NCBI RefSeq assembly: GCF_000317025.1
Contig: NC_019689.1
Location: forward strand, 372,001 to 436,000
Length of the DNA: 64,000 nt
Reading direction: 5' to 3'
Source: Pleurocapsa sp. PCC 7327
Lineage (GTDB): Bacteria > Cyanobacteriota > Cyanobacteriia > Cyanobacteriales > Microcystaceae
Positions within the stretch are counted from its first letter, which is position 1; every line of letters begins with the position of its first letter. Under the pieces are notes generated by a model. It had not been told where the DNA came from. It did no database searches and saw only the letters and a list, made by a program, of their open reading frames with translations. Position numbers and translations under genes: made by a program. Below, one piece after another: positions 49,825 to 59,071 of this stretch.

Positions 49825-51795
49825 TCACTTTTCACTGGTTGCCGAACCAATCCGCTGTCCTCCATTAAAGGTTAAGGTTGATGGAAACGGAATTGCCTCG
49901 GAAAGTTGACCCGTCAGCAGCCATTCATCCATCTCTGGCGTTTTTTGGACGCGCTTGAGTCGCTCTTTCAATTCTTCTCCCTCTAGAATTTCTTTTTCTA
50001 GCAAGGCTTGCGCCGTCTCTTCTAACAAGTCCCGATTCTTATCTAAAATAGCTAAGGCAATGCGATGCGCTCCCTCGACGATTTCTTTAACTTCGCGATC
50101 GATTTCTTCGGCAATTTTGGGACTGACGGCACGACGAGGGTTAGTTAATCCTTCGAGGAATTGTTGTTGTGCTTTCTCGAAAGCAATGGGACCCAATTTA
50201 TCGCTCATGCCGTAGAGCGTCACAAACCGTTCGGCGAGATCGGTGGCTTTTTGAATATCGTCGCTCGCGCCAGTCGATACTCTGCCAAAGACTAATTCTT
50301 CGGCAGACCGTCCGCCTAAAAGGGTAACAATGCGACCGCGAATTTCATCTTCGAGCATCAGGAAGCGGTCTTCTTCTGGCAATTGCAACGTATAGCCCAA
50401 CGCTCCGATGCCGCGAGGCACTATTGAGATTTTTTCCACTGCCCCCGCGCCGGGCATATTCGCCCCGATGATGGCGTGACCGACTTCGTGATAGGCAACG
50501 GTTTTTTTCTCAATTTCATTGAGAACGCGAGATTTTTTCTCCAATCCCGTTAATACTCGCTCGATCGCTTCGTTAAAATCTTCCATCGTCACTGCATTGC
50601 GATTTTTGCGAGCAGCGAGCAAGGCGGCTTCGTTGACCAAGTTCGCCAAATCTGCTCCGGCAAATCCCGGCGTTCGCGCTGCCAGTTTATCTAACTCTAC
50701 GTCTGGAGCAAGCGTCACATTTTTGGCATGAACCCTCAGAATGGCTTCTCGTCCGATTTTATCGGGTCTGTCTACGAGGATCTGGCGATCGAAGCGTCCG
50801 GGACGCAATAGTGCAGGATCTAACACCTCCGGGCGGTTGGTTGCGGCGAGGAGAATGACTCCCGTATTCGTATCGAAGCCATCCATCTCGGCGAGTAATT
50901 GGTTGAGGGTTTGTTCGCGTTCGTCATTGCCGCCCAAAATTCCACCCGCATTTGCCCTCGATTTGCCGAGCGCATCTAATTCGTCGATAAACACGATGCA
51001 GGGCGCTTGTCTTTTCGCCTGCTCGAATAAATCTCGCACTCGCGATGCGCCGATGCCGACGAATAACTCGATAAATTCCGAGCCGGAGATACTGAAGAAA
51101 GGCACTCCTGCTTCGCCAGCAATCGCTTTTGCCAATAGAGTCTTACCCGTTCCCGGCGGTCCGATCAAGAGAACGCCTTTAGGAATTTTTGCTCCTAAAC
51201 GGGTATATTTACCAGCATTTGCCAGAAAATCGACGATTTCTTGCAATTCTGCCTTAGCTTCGTCAACTCCCGCTACGTCATCGAAAGATACGCCAGTATT
51301 GCCTTCTGAATAGATGCGGGCTTTACTCTTGCCTACCGTCAGAGCAGCCGCTCCATTGGCTTGAGAGCGAGCCATCAGCCATCCCCAAAGTCCGACAAAG
51401 ATCAGGGGTGGAACAACCCAACTCAGCAGCGTTCCAATCCAGCCAGCATTGCTAGGAGGCAGTGCGGAAAATTCGACATCATGCTGACGCAGCAGTTTGG
51501 GCAAGTCGGAATCGCCCGCAACCGGAATAGTTACTAACTCCTGCGATTTTTGGGATTGAGCGTTTGCGCCTTCGGGTTTAAGAACGTATATGATTCGATC
51601 GGAACCAATTTTGGCGCTGGCAACTTTACCGGCTTCTACTTGGTCGATAAATTGACTGTAGGATGCGGTTGACTCCTGCGTCCCTCGCAGGACAAATAAA
51701 TTGATGAAGACCAGCCACATCAGCAGGATAATTAGGCTGCGACCCAATCCGCTCGGTTCTGGGGTTTTTTGTTTGCTATCGCGATCGATGGGCAT
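49825..51795 (-). CDS. ftsH: ATP-dependent zinc metalloprotease FtsH
   Basis: The 656-residue thylakoid/plasma-membrane protease has an N-terminal TM helix (about 19-40), a lumenal segment, TM2 (about 119-141), an AAA domain with [13 protein letters not shown] (Walker A) and [11 protein letters not shown] (Walker B), the second region of homology [17 protein letters not shown], and the protease HEVGH zinc motif. All active residues are intact. It degrades photodamaged membrane proteins. Cyanobacteria have four paralogues; this one most resembles the FtsH1/FtsH3 side by eye, which is not proven. Confidence 0.96.
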   Translation of the reverse strand: MPIDRDSKQKTPEPSGLGRSLIILLMWLVFINLFVLRGTQESTASYSQFIDQVEAGKVASAKIGSDRIIYVLKPEGANAQSQKSQELVTIPVAGDSDLPKLLRQHDVEFSALPPSNAGWIGTLLSWVVPPLIFVGLWGWLMARSQANGAAALTVGKSKARIYSEGNTGVSFDDVAGVDEAKAELQEIVDFLANAGKYTRLGAKIPKGVLLIGPPGTGKTLLAKAIAGEAGVPFFSISGSEFIELFVGIGASRVRDLFEQAKRQAPCIVFIDELDALGKSRANAGGILGGNDEREQTLNQLLAEMDGFDTNTGVILLAATNRPEVLDPALLRPGRFDRQILVDRPDKIGREAILRVHAKNVTLAPDVELDKLAARTPGFAGADLANLVNEAALLAARKNRNAVTMEDFNEAIERVLTGLEKKSRVLNEIEKKTVAYHEVGHAIIGANMPGAGAVEKISIVPRGIGALGYTLQLPEEDRFLMLEDEIRGRIVTLLGGRSAEELVFGRVSTGASDDIQKATDLAERFVTLYGMSDKLGPIAFEKAQQQFLEGLTNPRRAVSPKIAEEIDREVKEIVEGAHRIALAILDKNRDLLEETAQALLEKEILEGEELKERLKRVQKTPEMDEWLLTGQLSEAIPFPSTLTFNGGQRIGSATSEK

Positions 51796-51870
51796 AATTT
51801 CAGTAATCAGTAATCAGTTAATCAGTGGTACAGACGCGCCCTTATTCAGAAGGCGGATATTGTCTGTACA

Positions 51871-52560
51871 TCAGTTGTTGGGGAACCGATCGCTGCTGAG
51901 GTAGCGATCGAACCATTGACTGGCTAGTCGGGCTACCTCTTCTAAGGTGCCTGGTTCTTCAAAGAGGTGGGTGGCGCCAGGAATAATTTCCAGTTTTTTT
52001 TCTGTCTGGAGATGCTTCATCGCTTCTCGGTTCATGTCGATGACTAAGAGATCTTTTCCACCAACGATGAGTAAGGTTGGGGCTTTGACGCGCGCTAGCG
52101 CCACACCTGCCAAGTCCGGTCGTCCGCCGCGAGAAACGATCGCGCTCGTTAGTTCGGGACGTTCTGCGGCTGCAACTAGAGCTGCACCAGCTCCCGTACT
52201 AGCGCCAAAATAACCGATTTTTAGATGTTGAGCGATCGGATTTTGAAGGAGCCATTCCGCCGCTCCAATAACTCTTTTGGCAAGCAAGTCGATGTCAAAG
52301 CGGATTTGTCGGGTTTGTCGGTCGATCGCTTCTTCTGTTTGCGTCAGCAGGTCGATCAACAGCGTTGCCAGTCCCGCTTGACGCAGCACTCGCGCCACAT
52401 ATTGATTGCGCGGGCTGTGTCGGCTGCTGCCGCTGCCATGAGCGAACAATACGATTCCTTTGGCGTTTTTGGGGATGCCCAGCGTCCCTTTGAGAAAGAC
52501 TCCGCCCGCCGTGACGGAAACTGCGCATTCTCGGCAGTCTATCGTGGATTTTTCGTTCAT
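51871..52560 (-). CDS. Alpha/beta hydrolase (dienelactone hydrolase type)
   Basis: The protein of about 229 residues has the hydrolase core: GIVLFAHGSGSSRHSPRNQYVARVL (oxyanion loop), the nucleophile region KIGYFGASTGAGAAL (Ser in GASTG), LIVGGKDLLVI (acid) and ATHLFEEPG (His). It resembles the DLH-like proteins commonly found next to phosphoribosyltransferases, as here. ATG 52560 is chosen over an upstream start at 52653 because AAGGTTAAAA precedes it and the upstream part overlaps the preceding gene. The substrate is unknown. Confidence 0.85.
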   Translation of the reverse strand: MNEKSTIDCRECAVSVTAGGVFLKGTLGIPKNAKGIVLFAHGSGSSRHSPRNQYVARVLRQAGLATLLIDLLTQTEEAIDRQTRQIRFDIDLLAKRVIGAAEWLLQNPIAQHLKIGYFGASTGAGAALVAAAERPELTSAIVSRGGRPDLAGVALARVKAPTLLIVGGKDLLVIDMNREAMKHLQTEKKLEIIPGATHLFEEPGTLEEVARLASQWFDRYLSSDRFPNN

Positions 52561-52628
52561 TTTTAACCTTGTGTTTTTATCGTTGGTTGTTGATAAGCTC
52601 TTGGCGATCGCTGAGTAACTGGTCGCGG

Positions 52629-53291
52629 TTATTTCATTGCCATGAGTTCGCATTCTGCTCTCTCTAGTAAATCGCGTACTTCTTCGTCGGTGGTTTGGGA
52701 AAAATCCTCGTACCAGAGGCTAATAGAATGGAGGGGTTCTGGTTTTCTGAGGCAAATTAGTTTGTCTACTTCGGTTCTTAACTCTTGACAAACCGATGGG
52801 GCAGCAACGGGAACGGCGACGACGATTTCTTTGGGTTGCTGCTGTCGCAAGGCGGCGATCGCCGCTCGCATGGTTGCTCCCGTAGCAATGCCATCATCGA
52901 CGAGGATAACGGTGCGATCGCGAATTTCCGGATAGGGGCGATTGCCTCGATAAGCGCGATCGCGTCGTGCTAGTTCCTTTTTTTCCTGCTCGGCAACTTG
53001 CTCGATGGTTTCGGGCGAAATGTGCAGCCAGTTGACGACATCGCGGTTGACGATCGTTACGTCATTGCTTGCGATCGCTCCCATTGCCAGCTCTTTGTGT
53101 CCCGGCACGCCTAATTTGCGTACCAAGCACACGTCTAACGGAAGCTGCAATTTTCTAGCAATTTCGAAGGCAACAGGAACCCCACCGCGAGGTAATGCCA
53201 AGACGATTCCATACGGGCAATTGGCATAACCTGTTAGCCTGGATGCAAGCAGTTGACCCGCTTCAATTCTATTGTGTAATAGTGTAGTCAT
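52629..53291 (-). CDS. Phosphoribosyltransferase family protein
   Basis: The 220-residue protein has the PRPP-binding motif VILVDDGIATGATMRAAI, an N-terminal ALPRGGVPVAFEIARKL block, and VVAVPVAAPSVCQEL. It belongs to the stand-alone PRTase group that often accompanies DLH-like hydrolases in stress-related operons of cyanobacteria and archaea. The base or acceptor is unknown. It precedes the hydrolase gene by about 68 bp on the same strand. Confidence 0.88.
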   Translation of the reverse strand: MTTLLHNRIEAGQLLASRLTGYANCPYGIVLALPRGGVPVAFEIARKLQLPLDVCLVRKLGVPGHKELAMGAIASNDVTIVNRDVVNWLHISPETIEQVAEQEKKELARRDRAYRGNRPYPEIRDRTVILVDDGIATGATMRAAIAALRQQQPKEIVVAVPVAAPSVCQELRTEVDKLICLRKPEPLHSISLWYEDFSQTTDEEVRDLLERAECELMAMK

Positions 53292-53339
53292 GATTTTTCC
53301 CTTGTCCGAATTCTCGATTTAAAATTCGGAATTTATACT

Positions 53340-53663
53340 TCAGTACGCCATCGTTTCTATCCAATAAAGTAGTCCTAAGGCTTCCCTTACGTTTTCTGCA
53401 AGTTTTTTCGCCTGCTCTTTCCCCAGCTTCAGCCAATCTTGCAATAGGAGTTCGATCGAGTTGATTTTAGGACTCGGTAGTTGTAAAGCTGTTGGATTTC
53501 CTCCCGCACTAATTAAGGGGTGCAACTCTATAGCAGGTTGCCACGCTTGAGCCGATTCGTTTTCCAACTCAGGGTTTGGTAATTCCCAAGGATCGGGAAT
53601 GAGTTGTAAATTGTTTTTTGATGTCGAGCGACTGATTGGCTCTCTCGATCTTTCTTTTAACAT
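53340..53663 (-). CDS. Hypothetical protein, 107 aa
   Basis: The product starts at ATG 53663 behind AAGGAGGC. It is hydrophilic, with a proline-rich middle (LIPDPWELPNPELENESA) and a C-terminal helix (IELLLQDWLKLGKEQAKKLAENV). It has no recognised family. It is 48 bp upstream of the phosphoribosyltransferase gene on the same strand and may be the first gene of that unit. Confidence 0.65.
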   Translation of the reverse strand: MLKERSREPISRSTSKNNLQLIPDPWELPNPELENESAQAWQPAIELHPLISAGGNPTALQLPSPKINSIELLLQDWLKLGKEQAKKLAENVREALGLLYWIETMAY

Positions 53664-53972
53664 AGCTACTGCCTCCTTATTTTTTGCTTGTAGCGCTTAT
53701 AAAAGTTCGGCAACTGTAGCGATGAAGCCCCACTCTTTATCTAATACTAGATTAACAATTTTTTTAAACTCTCTATGTTAAAAAATACGATCGAGACTTC
53801 TGGCGAGCAAACTCAATTAAATTTCCTAATTTTAGTTTTAGGGTTTCTTTTTTTTCTCGTTCTTTCTCCATTCGTTAATTTCAAACAACTTTTAAAATAT
53901 CCAACATGTAATTTGATTGGCTAAGATGAATAAAGACTCCAAACTATTTAAAACTAACCAAAATTTTATAAA

Positions 53973-54404
53973 ATGAAAGATAAAAGCGACTTAGCCGCAA
54001 CGGAAGGGTTTGAAGAGATCGAACATACGGCTGATTGGGCATATCGAGTTTGGGGAAAAAGCTTAGAAGCCTTATTTATCCAAGCAGCCAAAGGACTCTA
54101 TCACTTAGCAGGCACTCGACTGAGCGATCGCCCAGAGACGATCCGAGAAATTCGCTTGCAGGGAATCGACAGCGAAAGTTTACTCATTGCCTGGTTAAAC
54201 GAACTACTTCACCTTCACGAAAGTGAAAATCTCGGCTGCGATCGCATAGAAATCCTACAGCTCGACGAGCACAATTTGCAGGCAACCGTCACTGGTTTGC
54301 CCGTCCAACAATGGCTCAAAGATATCAAAGCAGCCACTTACCACAACCTAGCAATTCGTTCTACAGAAACGGGTTTTGAGGCGACGATAGTCTTAGACGT
54401 ATAA
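53973..54404 (+). CDS. Archease
   Basis: The 143-residue protein has the archease signature: FEEIEHTADWAYRVWGKSLEALFIQAAKGLYHLA at the start, ESLLIAWLNELLHLHESE in the middle, and the C-terminal IKAATYHNLAIRSTETGFEATIVLDV, where the last residues bear the conserved D (metal and RtcB contact). Archease activates RtcB-type RNA ligases and lets them use different nucleotides. It lies 158 bp upstream of rtcB on the same strand, a known functional pairing. Confidence 0.95.
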   Translation: MKDKSDLAATEGFEEIEHTADWAYRVWGKSLEALFIQAAKGLYHLAGTRLSDRPETIREIRLQGIDSESLLIAWLNELLHLHESENLGCDRIEILQLDEHNLQATVTGLPVQQWLKDIKAATYHNLAIRSTETGFEATIVLDV

Positions 54405-54562
54405 TACAAGTTGTAGTATATTGAGTATAGGGCGAGCAATACTCTCCTTCTCCTGGAGTTGTCACTCGCACAAAACATGCATCTTAAGCATTACCCCTCA
54501 AAACTTTTAGCGTTAATTACTTGTATTCGCTGATAGAAAAAACCAAATTAATACGAGGATTT

Positions 54563-56017
54563 ATGATGATTACCAAACAGGATTTTCGTCGAATTAACGA
54601 TTACATTTGGGAAATTCCTACCTCCTTTCATCCGCAAATGAAAGTTCCCGTTTGGGTGTTCGCCGATGAGGAACTTCTAGAGGATGCCTTAGGGGATTTA
54701 TCCATTACCCAAGCAGTCAATGTTGCCTGCTTGCCCGGTTTAGTCGGTCATGTCGCCATTATGCCCGACGTGCACCAGGGCTATGGCATGCCGATTGGCG
54801 GCGTGATGGCCTCTCTTGTACCCGGAGGCATTATTTCTCCTGGGGCAGTTGGATACGATATCAACTGCGGCGTTCGCGTTTTAGCCTCGCCCATCGACTA
54901 TCAAAGCGCCAAACCCTATTTGAGCGACTTAGCAAGCACTCTCTACCGCAACTGCCCCAGTGGAGTTGGCGAAAAGGGAAGCATCCCTCTTACGACAGAA
55001 GAATTAGACAACGTATGTCGAAAGGGCGCTCGCTGGGCGCTAGAGCATGGCTATGCCCTTGAAGAAGACTTACCGCGCACCGAGGAATTTGGCTGCTTAG
55101 AAGGAGCCGATCCCAGCAAGGCGAGCAAACGCGCTAAAGAACGCGGTAGAGGTCAATTAGGTACGCTGGGAGCGGGTAATCACTTTCTAGAAGTCGATGT
55201 CATCGAGGAAATCTACGATCGCGAAGCGGCTGAAATCATGGGATTGCACAAAGGATGTCTCGCCTTGCAAATTCACTGCGGTTCTCGCGGTTTCGGACAC
55301 CAAATTTGTACCGATTACGTCCAAGATTTTCAATGGGCAGTCATCAACTACGGCATCCAACTACCCGATCGCGAATTGGTCTGCGCGCCCATCGATTCAA
55401 CCGAAGGACAAGCCTATCTAGCGGCAATGAAAGCGGCTGCCAACTATGCGTTTGCCAACCGTCAAACGTTGGCATATCACGCTCGGCGCAGTTTCAAAGA
55501 GATATTCGGTTCGCAAGCCGGAGAAAATCCCCTGCGCCAAGTCTACGATATCGCCCATAATATGGCGAAGATAGAAAAACACCGCATTGAAGGGAAAGAT
55601 ATGACCGTCTGCGTCCACCGCAAGGGTGCAACGCGGGCGTTTGGTCCTGGATTTGCAGGACTGCCAAGCGAGTATCGCCCTATCGGTCAACCCGTTCTCG
55701 TACCCGGTTCGATGGGAACGGAGAGTTGGATTTTGTTGGGAACGAACACCAATGAAGAATTGTCTTTCGGTTCTACCTGTCACGGTGCAGGACGGGTGAT
55801 GAGCCGCCATAAAGCAAAAAGGGAAATTCGGGGCGATCTCTTACGGCAAGAGTTAGAAAATGAAGGAATCAGCGTTCGCGCGGGTTCGATGCCGGGACTT
55901 GCCGAAGAAGCGCCCAAGGCATACAAAGATGTCAGCCGCGTTGTGGAAGCGGTTAGCAAAGCTGGCATCGCTCATAAAGTAGCTCGTCTGCATCCCATTG
56001 CCGTAGTAAAAGGATAA
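54563..56017 (+). CDS. rtcB: RNA-splicing ligase RtcB
   Basis: The 484-residue GTP-dependent ligase joins 2',3'-cyclic-phosphate (or 3'-phosphate) and 5'-OH RNA ends. Metal ligands and catalytic residues are visible: Cys in GYDINCGVR, His in [10 protein letters not shown], His in [12 protein letters not shown], the nucleotidyl His in [14 protein letters not shown] and the late [12 protein letters not shown] 54563 follows ACGAGGATTT; an upstream start (54521) would add 14 residues not typical of the family. It forms a pair with archease and ends at a strong terminator. Confidence 0.97.
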   Translation: MMITKQDFRRINDYIWEIPTSFHPQMKVPVWVFADEELLEDALGDLSITQAVNVACLPGLVGHVAIMPDVHQGYGMPIGGVMASLVPGGIISPGAVGYDINCGVRVLASPIDYQSAKPYLSDLASTLYRNCPSGVGEKGSIPLTTEELDNVCRKGARWALEHGYALEEDLPRTEEFGCLEGADPSKASKRAKERGRGQLGTLGAGNHFLEVDVIEEIYDREAAEIMGLHKGCLALQIHCGSRGFGHQICTDYVQDFQWAVINYGIQLPDRELVCAPIDSTEGQAYLAAMKAAANYAFANRQTLAYHARRSFKEIFGSQAGENPLRQVYDIAHNMAKIEKHRIEGKDMTVCVHRKGATRAFGPGFAGLPSEYRPIGQPVLVPGSMGTESWILLGTNTNEELSFGSTCHGAGRVMSRHKAKREIRGDLLRQELENEGISVRAGSMPGLAEEAPKAYKDVSRVVEAVSKAGIAHKVARLHPIAVVKG

Positions 56018-56039
56018 TTGAGACAAGCGCGCGCTTCAA

Positions 56040-56081
56040 TAGGGAATGGTGGGTCAATGACGCACCATCCCCTATTTTTTT
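56040..56081 (+). terminator. Rho-independent terminator after rtcB
   Basis: TAGGGAATGGTG and CACCATCCCCTA form a 12-bp stem (one mismatch), followed by TTTTTTT. Confidence 0.92.
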
Positions 56082-56305
56082 ATAAATAGGCTCCGTATAA
56101 GTCTATAGATAGAGTTTTATAAAGCTAAAATTCTATCAAAAGAATAGGGTTCAACTTAGCTATTTACCTCTTGAAATAGATCGAGAATTAGTTAGATTTT
56201 TGCTAGGCTAATAAGAGACAAATTCTCTTAGTAGTAAAGTCATAGTTATTGACTATAAATAACTTTAAAAACCTAACTAAATTTAATTGTGAATTAGGAG
56301 AAAAA

Positions 56306-56779
56306 ATGCAATTTTCACATTTAATCAAGAATTGGCTAAGTGCAGGGATAATCGCAGTTACGAGCCTGTCATTGAATCCAAATTTATCTGCTAAGGCTGC
56401 TAATTGTAAGGCTTTACCAGTCGTTGGCGGGGAAGGAACAAGCGTTCAAAAAACCGTTAGTCCTCCAGGTGCTTCTGTAATATATAGAAATAACTGGAAT
56501 ACCGATTTTGCTGTAGAACCGACGGCTTTTTATAACCGTTATGTTGCAACAATAAGAGCCAAAGATCCGGGCGAATATACAATTAGAATGAATCTCAAAT
56601 ACAGTGACGATACATCTGGCGAGGTTTATAATCAAACAGTTTCTCTTAAAAAGGGAGAATCAATAAGTATTACAGGAAATCCTCGCAGAGGAGTTATTCC
56701 GTATCAAGTTAATCTCTATGTTGGCGAGCTTAATGCAGTTGGCAAAACTTACAGAGCTTCGGTGGTAGGATGCCGCTAA
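56306..56779 (+). CDS. Secreted hypothetical protein, 157 aa
   Basis: ATG 56306 follows TAGGAG. The protein has a signal peptide (about 1-30, ending AKAANCK) and a mature beta-rich domain of about 125 residues with two cysteines (near the start and at the C-terminal VVGCR), probably forming a disulfide. Strand-like blocks are GEYTIRMNLKYSDDTSGE and VYNQTVSLKKGESISITG. The function is unknown. It is single and preceded by an AT-rich leader. Confidence 0.72.
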   Translation: MQFSHLIKNWLSAGIIAVTSLSLNPNLSAKAANCKALPVVGGEGTSVQKTVSPPGASVIYRNNWNTDFAVEPTAFYNRYVATIRAKDPGEYTIRMNLKYSDDTSGEVYNQTVSLKKGESISITGNPRRGVIPYQVNLYVGELNAVGKTYRASVVGCR

Positions 56780-56931
56780 AGTCTTCCTTAAATCCGCTTA
56801 ACCGTTTCCGAGTTTTTTACGGCAAATGATAAAGAATAATTTTAGGAGCTTGACTTTTGAGGAACTTTTGTTAATTTGAGCATATCTTGGACTTAGAGGA
56901 ACTCAAATCTATCGAGCTTCGCTGAGTGTGC

Positions 56932-56942
56932 GTGTGAGGAGT
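56932..56942 (+). promoter_or_regulatory. Site complementary to Yfr1 sRNA core at the alr ribosome-binding site
   Basis: GTGTGAGGAGT is the exact reverse complement of ACTCCTCACAC, the 11-nt ultraconserved unpaired core of the cyanobacterial sRNA Yfr1. It contains the alr Shine-Dalgarno (GAGGAG) and ends eight bases before the GTG start. Yfr1 pairing would block initiation. Confidence 0.55.
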
Positions 56943-56950
56943 ATTCTACC

Positions 56951-58168
56951 GTGCTGGGTTCGGAAACGCTGCGTTCTATTCCTGAAAGTCGCTACAGTTA
57001 TCAATTGTCTGAAATTATTCGCCATCGAGCTTGGGTAGAAATCGATCGCGCTGCTTTGGCACATAATGTCAGGCAGATTAAACAAGTTTTGTCGCCGCAA
57101 ACCCAATTGATGGCAGTAGTCAAAGCGGATGCCTACGGTCATGGAGCGGTAAGAGTTGCCCAGACAGCATTGCAGGCGGGCGCGAGTTGGCTGGCAACTG
57201 CGACGTTGGGCGAAGGAATCGAACTGCGGGAAGCGGGAATTGTTGCCCCGATTTTGCTTTTAGGCGCTATCAATACCCCAGAAGAAGTCGCTGCGATCGC
57301 CAACTGGAAATTACAACCGACTCTCTGCAATCCCTGGCAAGCCTTAATCTTTTCGGAAACGATGGTAGAATTAAGTAAAGTCATCCCCGTGCATTTGAAG
57401 TTAGATACGGGAATGTCTCGTTTGGGAATGCGCTGGGAACAAGCGTTGGAGTTCGTGCAATTAGTCCAGCAGTTGCCCGGTTTGAAAATAGCCAGTATTT
57501 ATTCTCACTTTGCCACGGCTGACGATCCCGATCCCACTACCATGCAGCTACAGCACCAACGGTTTCAAGAAGCGATCGGACAACTCAAAGCAGCCGGAAT
57601 CGTACCGCCGCGCCTGCACCTGTCTAATTCTGCCGCTACTCTGAGCGATCGCAACCTACACTACGATCTAGTGCGAGTTGGTTTGGCACTCTATGGACTT
57701 TATCCTGCCCCTCATTTGCGATCGCGAGTCGATCTTCAACCCGTTTTGCAAGTTAAAGCGAGAATTACCCAAGTGAAAACCATTCCCCCGGGAACGGGAG
57801 TGAGTTACGGACATCAATTTATTAGCGATCGCGAAATGCGTATAGCCGTCGTGGGAATCGGTTATGCCGATGGCGTGCCTCGCAATCTGTCTAACCGCAT
57901 GCAGGTGTTAATTCGAGGGCAACGAGTCCCACAAATTGGCGCGATTACGATGGATCAATTAATGCTAGACGTAAGCAGCATTCCTGACTTACAAGTGGGA
58001 GAGGTTGTGACTTTAATTGGTAAAGATGGCGATCGAGAAATATCTGCCGATGATTGGGCAGATATTTTAGGAACGATTTCTTGGGAAATTCTCTGCGGTT
58101 TTAAGCATCGACTGCCGCGAGTTAGCAGCGATCGACGTCAGGAACAGTTAATCCAAACTATTCTGTAG
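56951..58168 (+). CDS. alr: Alanine racemase
   Basis: The 405-residue PLP enzyme supplies D-alanine for peptidoglycan. The PLP lysine lies in VVKADAYGHG (Lys58) and the opposing Tyr in GVSYGHQF. LDTGMSRLGM, LHLSNSA and GIGYADGV are conserved. The GTG start 56951 has AGGAG upstream. Members are homodimers. The N-terminus carries about 25 extra residues before the barrel. It stands alone, and the leader carries the Yfr1-complementary site. Confidence 0.96.
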   Translation: MLGSETLRSIPESRYSYQLSEIIRHRAWVEIDRAALAHNVRQIKQVLSPQTQLMAVVKADAYGHGAVRVAQTALQAGASWLATATLGEGIELREAGIVAPILLLGAINTPEEVAAIANWKLQPTLCNPWQALIFSETMVELSKVIPVHLKLDTGMSRLGMRWEQALEFVQLVQQLPGLKIASIYSHFATADDPDPTTMQLQHQRFQEAIGQLKAAGIVPPRLHLSNSAATLSDRNLHYDLVRVGLALYGLYPAPHLRSRVDLQPVLQVKARITQVKTIPPGTGVSYGHQFISDREMRIAVVGIGYADGVPRNLSNRMQVLIRGQRVPQIGAITMDQLMLDVSSIPDLQVGEVVTLIGKDGDREISADDWADILGTISWEILCGFKHRLPRVSSDRRQEQLIQTIL

Positions 58169-58217
58169 ATGCTTCCTTGGCTTGCTTATAAATTTTGATT
58201 TAAGGAGGCTGAAGATT

Positions 58218-59060
58218 ATGACTTCAGTTAGAGAATTTGATGCTAAAACATTTGTTAAAGTCCGTGCTTCTCTTGAGCCTAGCGAACAATCATGGCTGAC
58301 TTGGAGTGGTTCACTCTATGCTTTTGTTCCCGGACAGAAACGGAAACGCCTCTTTAATATAGTTGGCATGAGCGTGAGTCGCTGCATTCCTTCCAAAGAT
58401 GGAGGCTGGGAGTTTACATCCAGGGAACTAACCTACTACCTCGATCCGAGTACGAATGGAGTTTTGCAACAATGGGAAAATCCCTGGACGGGAGAAGCTG
58501 TTCCGGTCATGCATGTTGCCAACAACCCAGTACAAAGTTATTTCGAGGGACAATTTCCAGCTTATGTAGATCGCGACTTCGCTACCTTTGTCTTTGACAT
58601 TTTTCCCACCTACCCAAATCCCCTAGCTGAAGACGAAAGGTTTGTCGGTTACAGTCCCAACCCAACCTATCAAGCTGTCGAATTATTTAAGCTGACCGTA
58701 CCTCTGGCAGACTTATTAAATCCCGCCATTAACTCAGTTTCTCAGTTGTATCTCAGTTGGGACAGAATCGGTCCTTGGTTGCCTTGGATGAAAATGGGCG
58801 ATCGCCCCGGTCATCTTATTTATAGCGCTTGGGGCAGCAAAGTGAGTGACTTCACTCAATTGCCACAACTCCTTCAGGATGAAATTAACACCAGAGTTCC
58901 CCTTTATCGCAATGCACCCCAATCTCTCTTAGACCGGGAAGATATGACCTCTTGGCGCTATTTCCAACAACACTTTGACGCTTATCTGACCGGGGAAATC
59001 TTTCCGCTTCCGGCACTAGAGAGTCACGAATCCGGGAGCGATCCTAAATCCGATTCATAG
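58218..59060 (+). CDS. DUF1838 family protein
   Basis: The 280-residue protein begins after a strong AAGGAGGCTGAAG leader. It matches DUF1838 (AFSK-like cyanobacterial and other bacterial proteins): KVRASLEPSEQSWLTWSGSLYAFVPG, LFNIVGMSVSRCI, TYYLDPSTNGVLQQWENPWTGE, and the ending RYFQQHFDAYLTGEIFPLP. No catalytic residues are known and no signal peptide is present. It is 49 bp after alr in the same direction and may be co-transcribed. Confidence 0.88.
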   Translation: MTSVREFDAKTFVKVRASLEPSEQSWLTWSGSLYAFVPGQKRKRLFNIVGMSVSRCIPSKDGGWEFTSRELTYYLDPSTNGVLQQWENPWTGEAVPVMHVANNPVQSYFEGQFPAYVDRDFATFVFDIFPTYPNPLAEDERFVGYSPNPTYQAVELFKLTVPLADLLNPAINSVSQLYLSWDRIGPWLPWMKMGDRPGHLIYSAWGSKVSDFTQLPQLLQDEINTRVPLYRNAPQSLLDREDMTSWRYFQQHFDAYLTGEIFPLPALESHESGSDPKSDS

Positions 59061-59071
59061 AAGCAGTTTAT

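Noticed and set aside
53599-53781. Plus-strand 60-codon frame
   Set aside because: Antisense to the start of the 107-aa gene, which has a strong ribosome-binding site.
56909-56950. Yfr1 gene on the minus strand (ACTCCTCACAC present)
   Set aside because: The core sequence is there on the minus strand, but no flanking stem-loops or terminator follow, and it coincides with the alr Shine-Dalgarno. It reads as a target site, not the sRNA gene.
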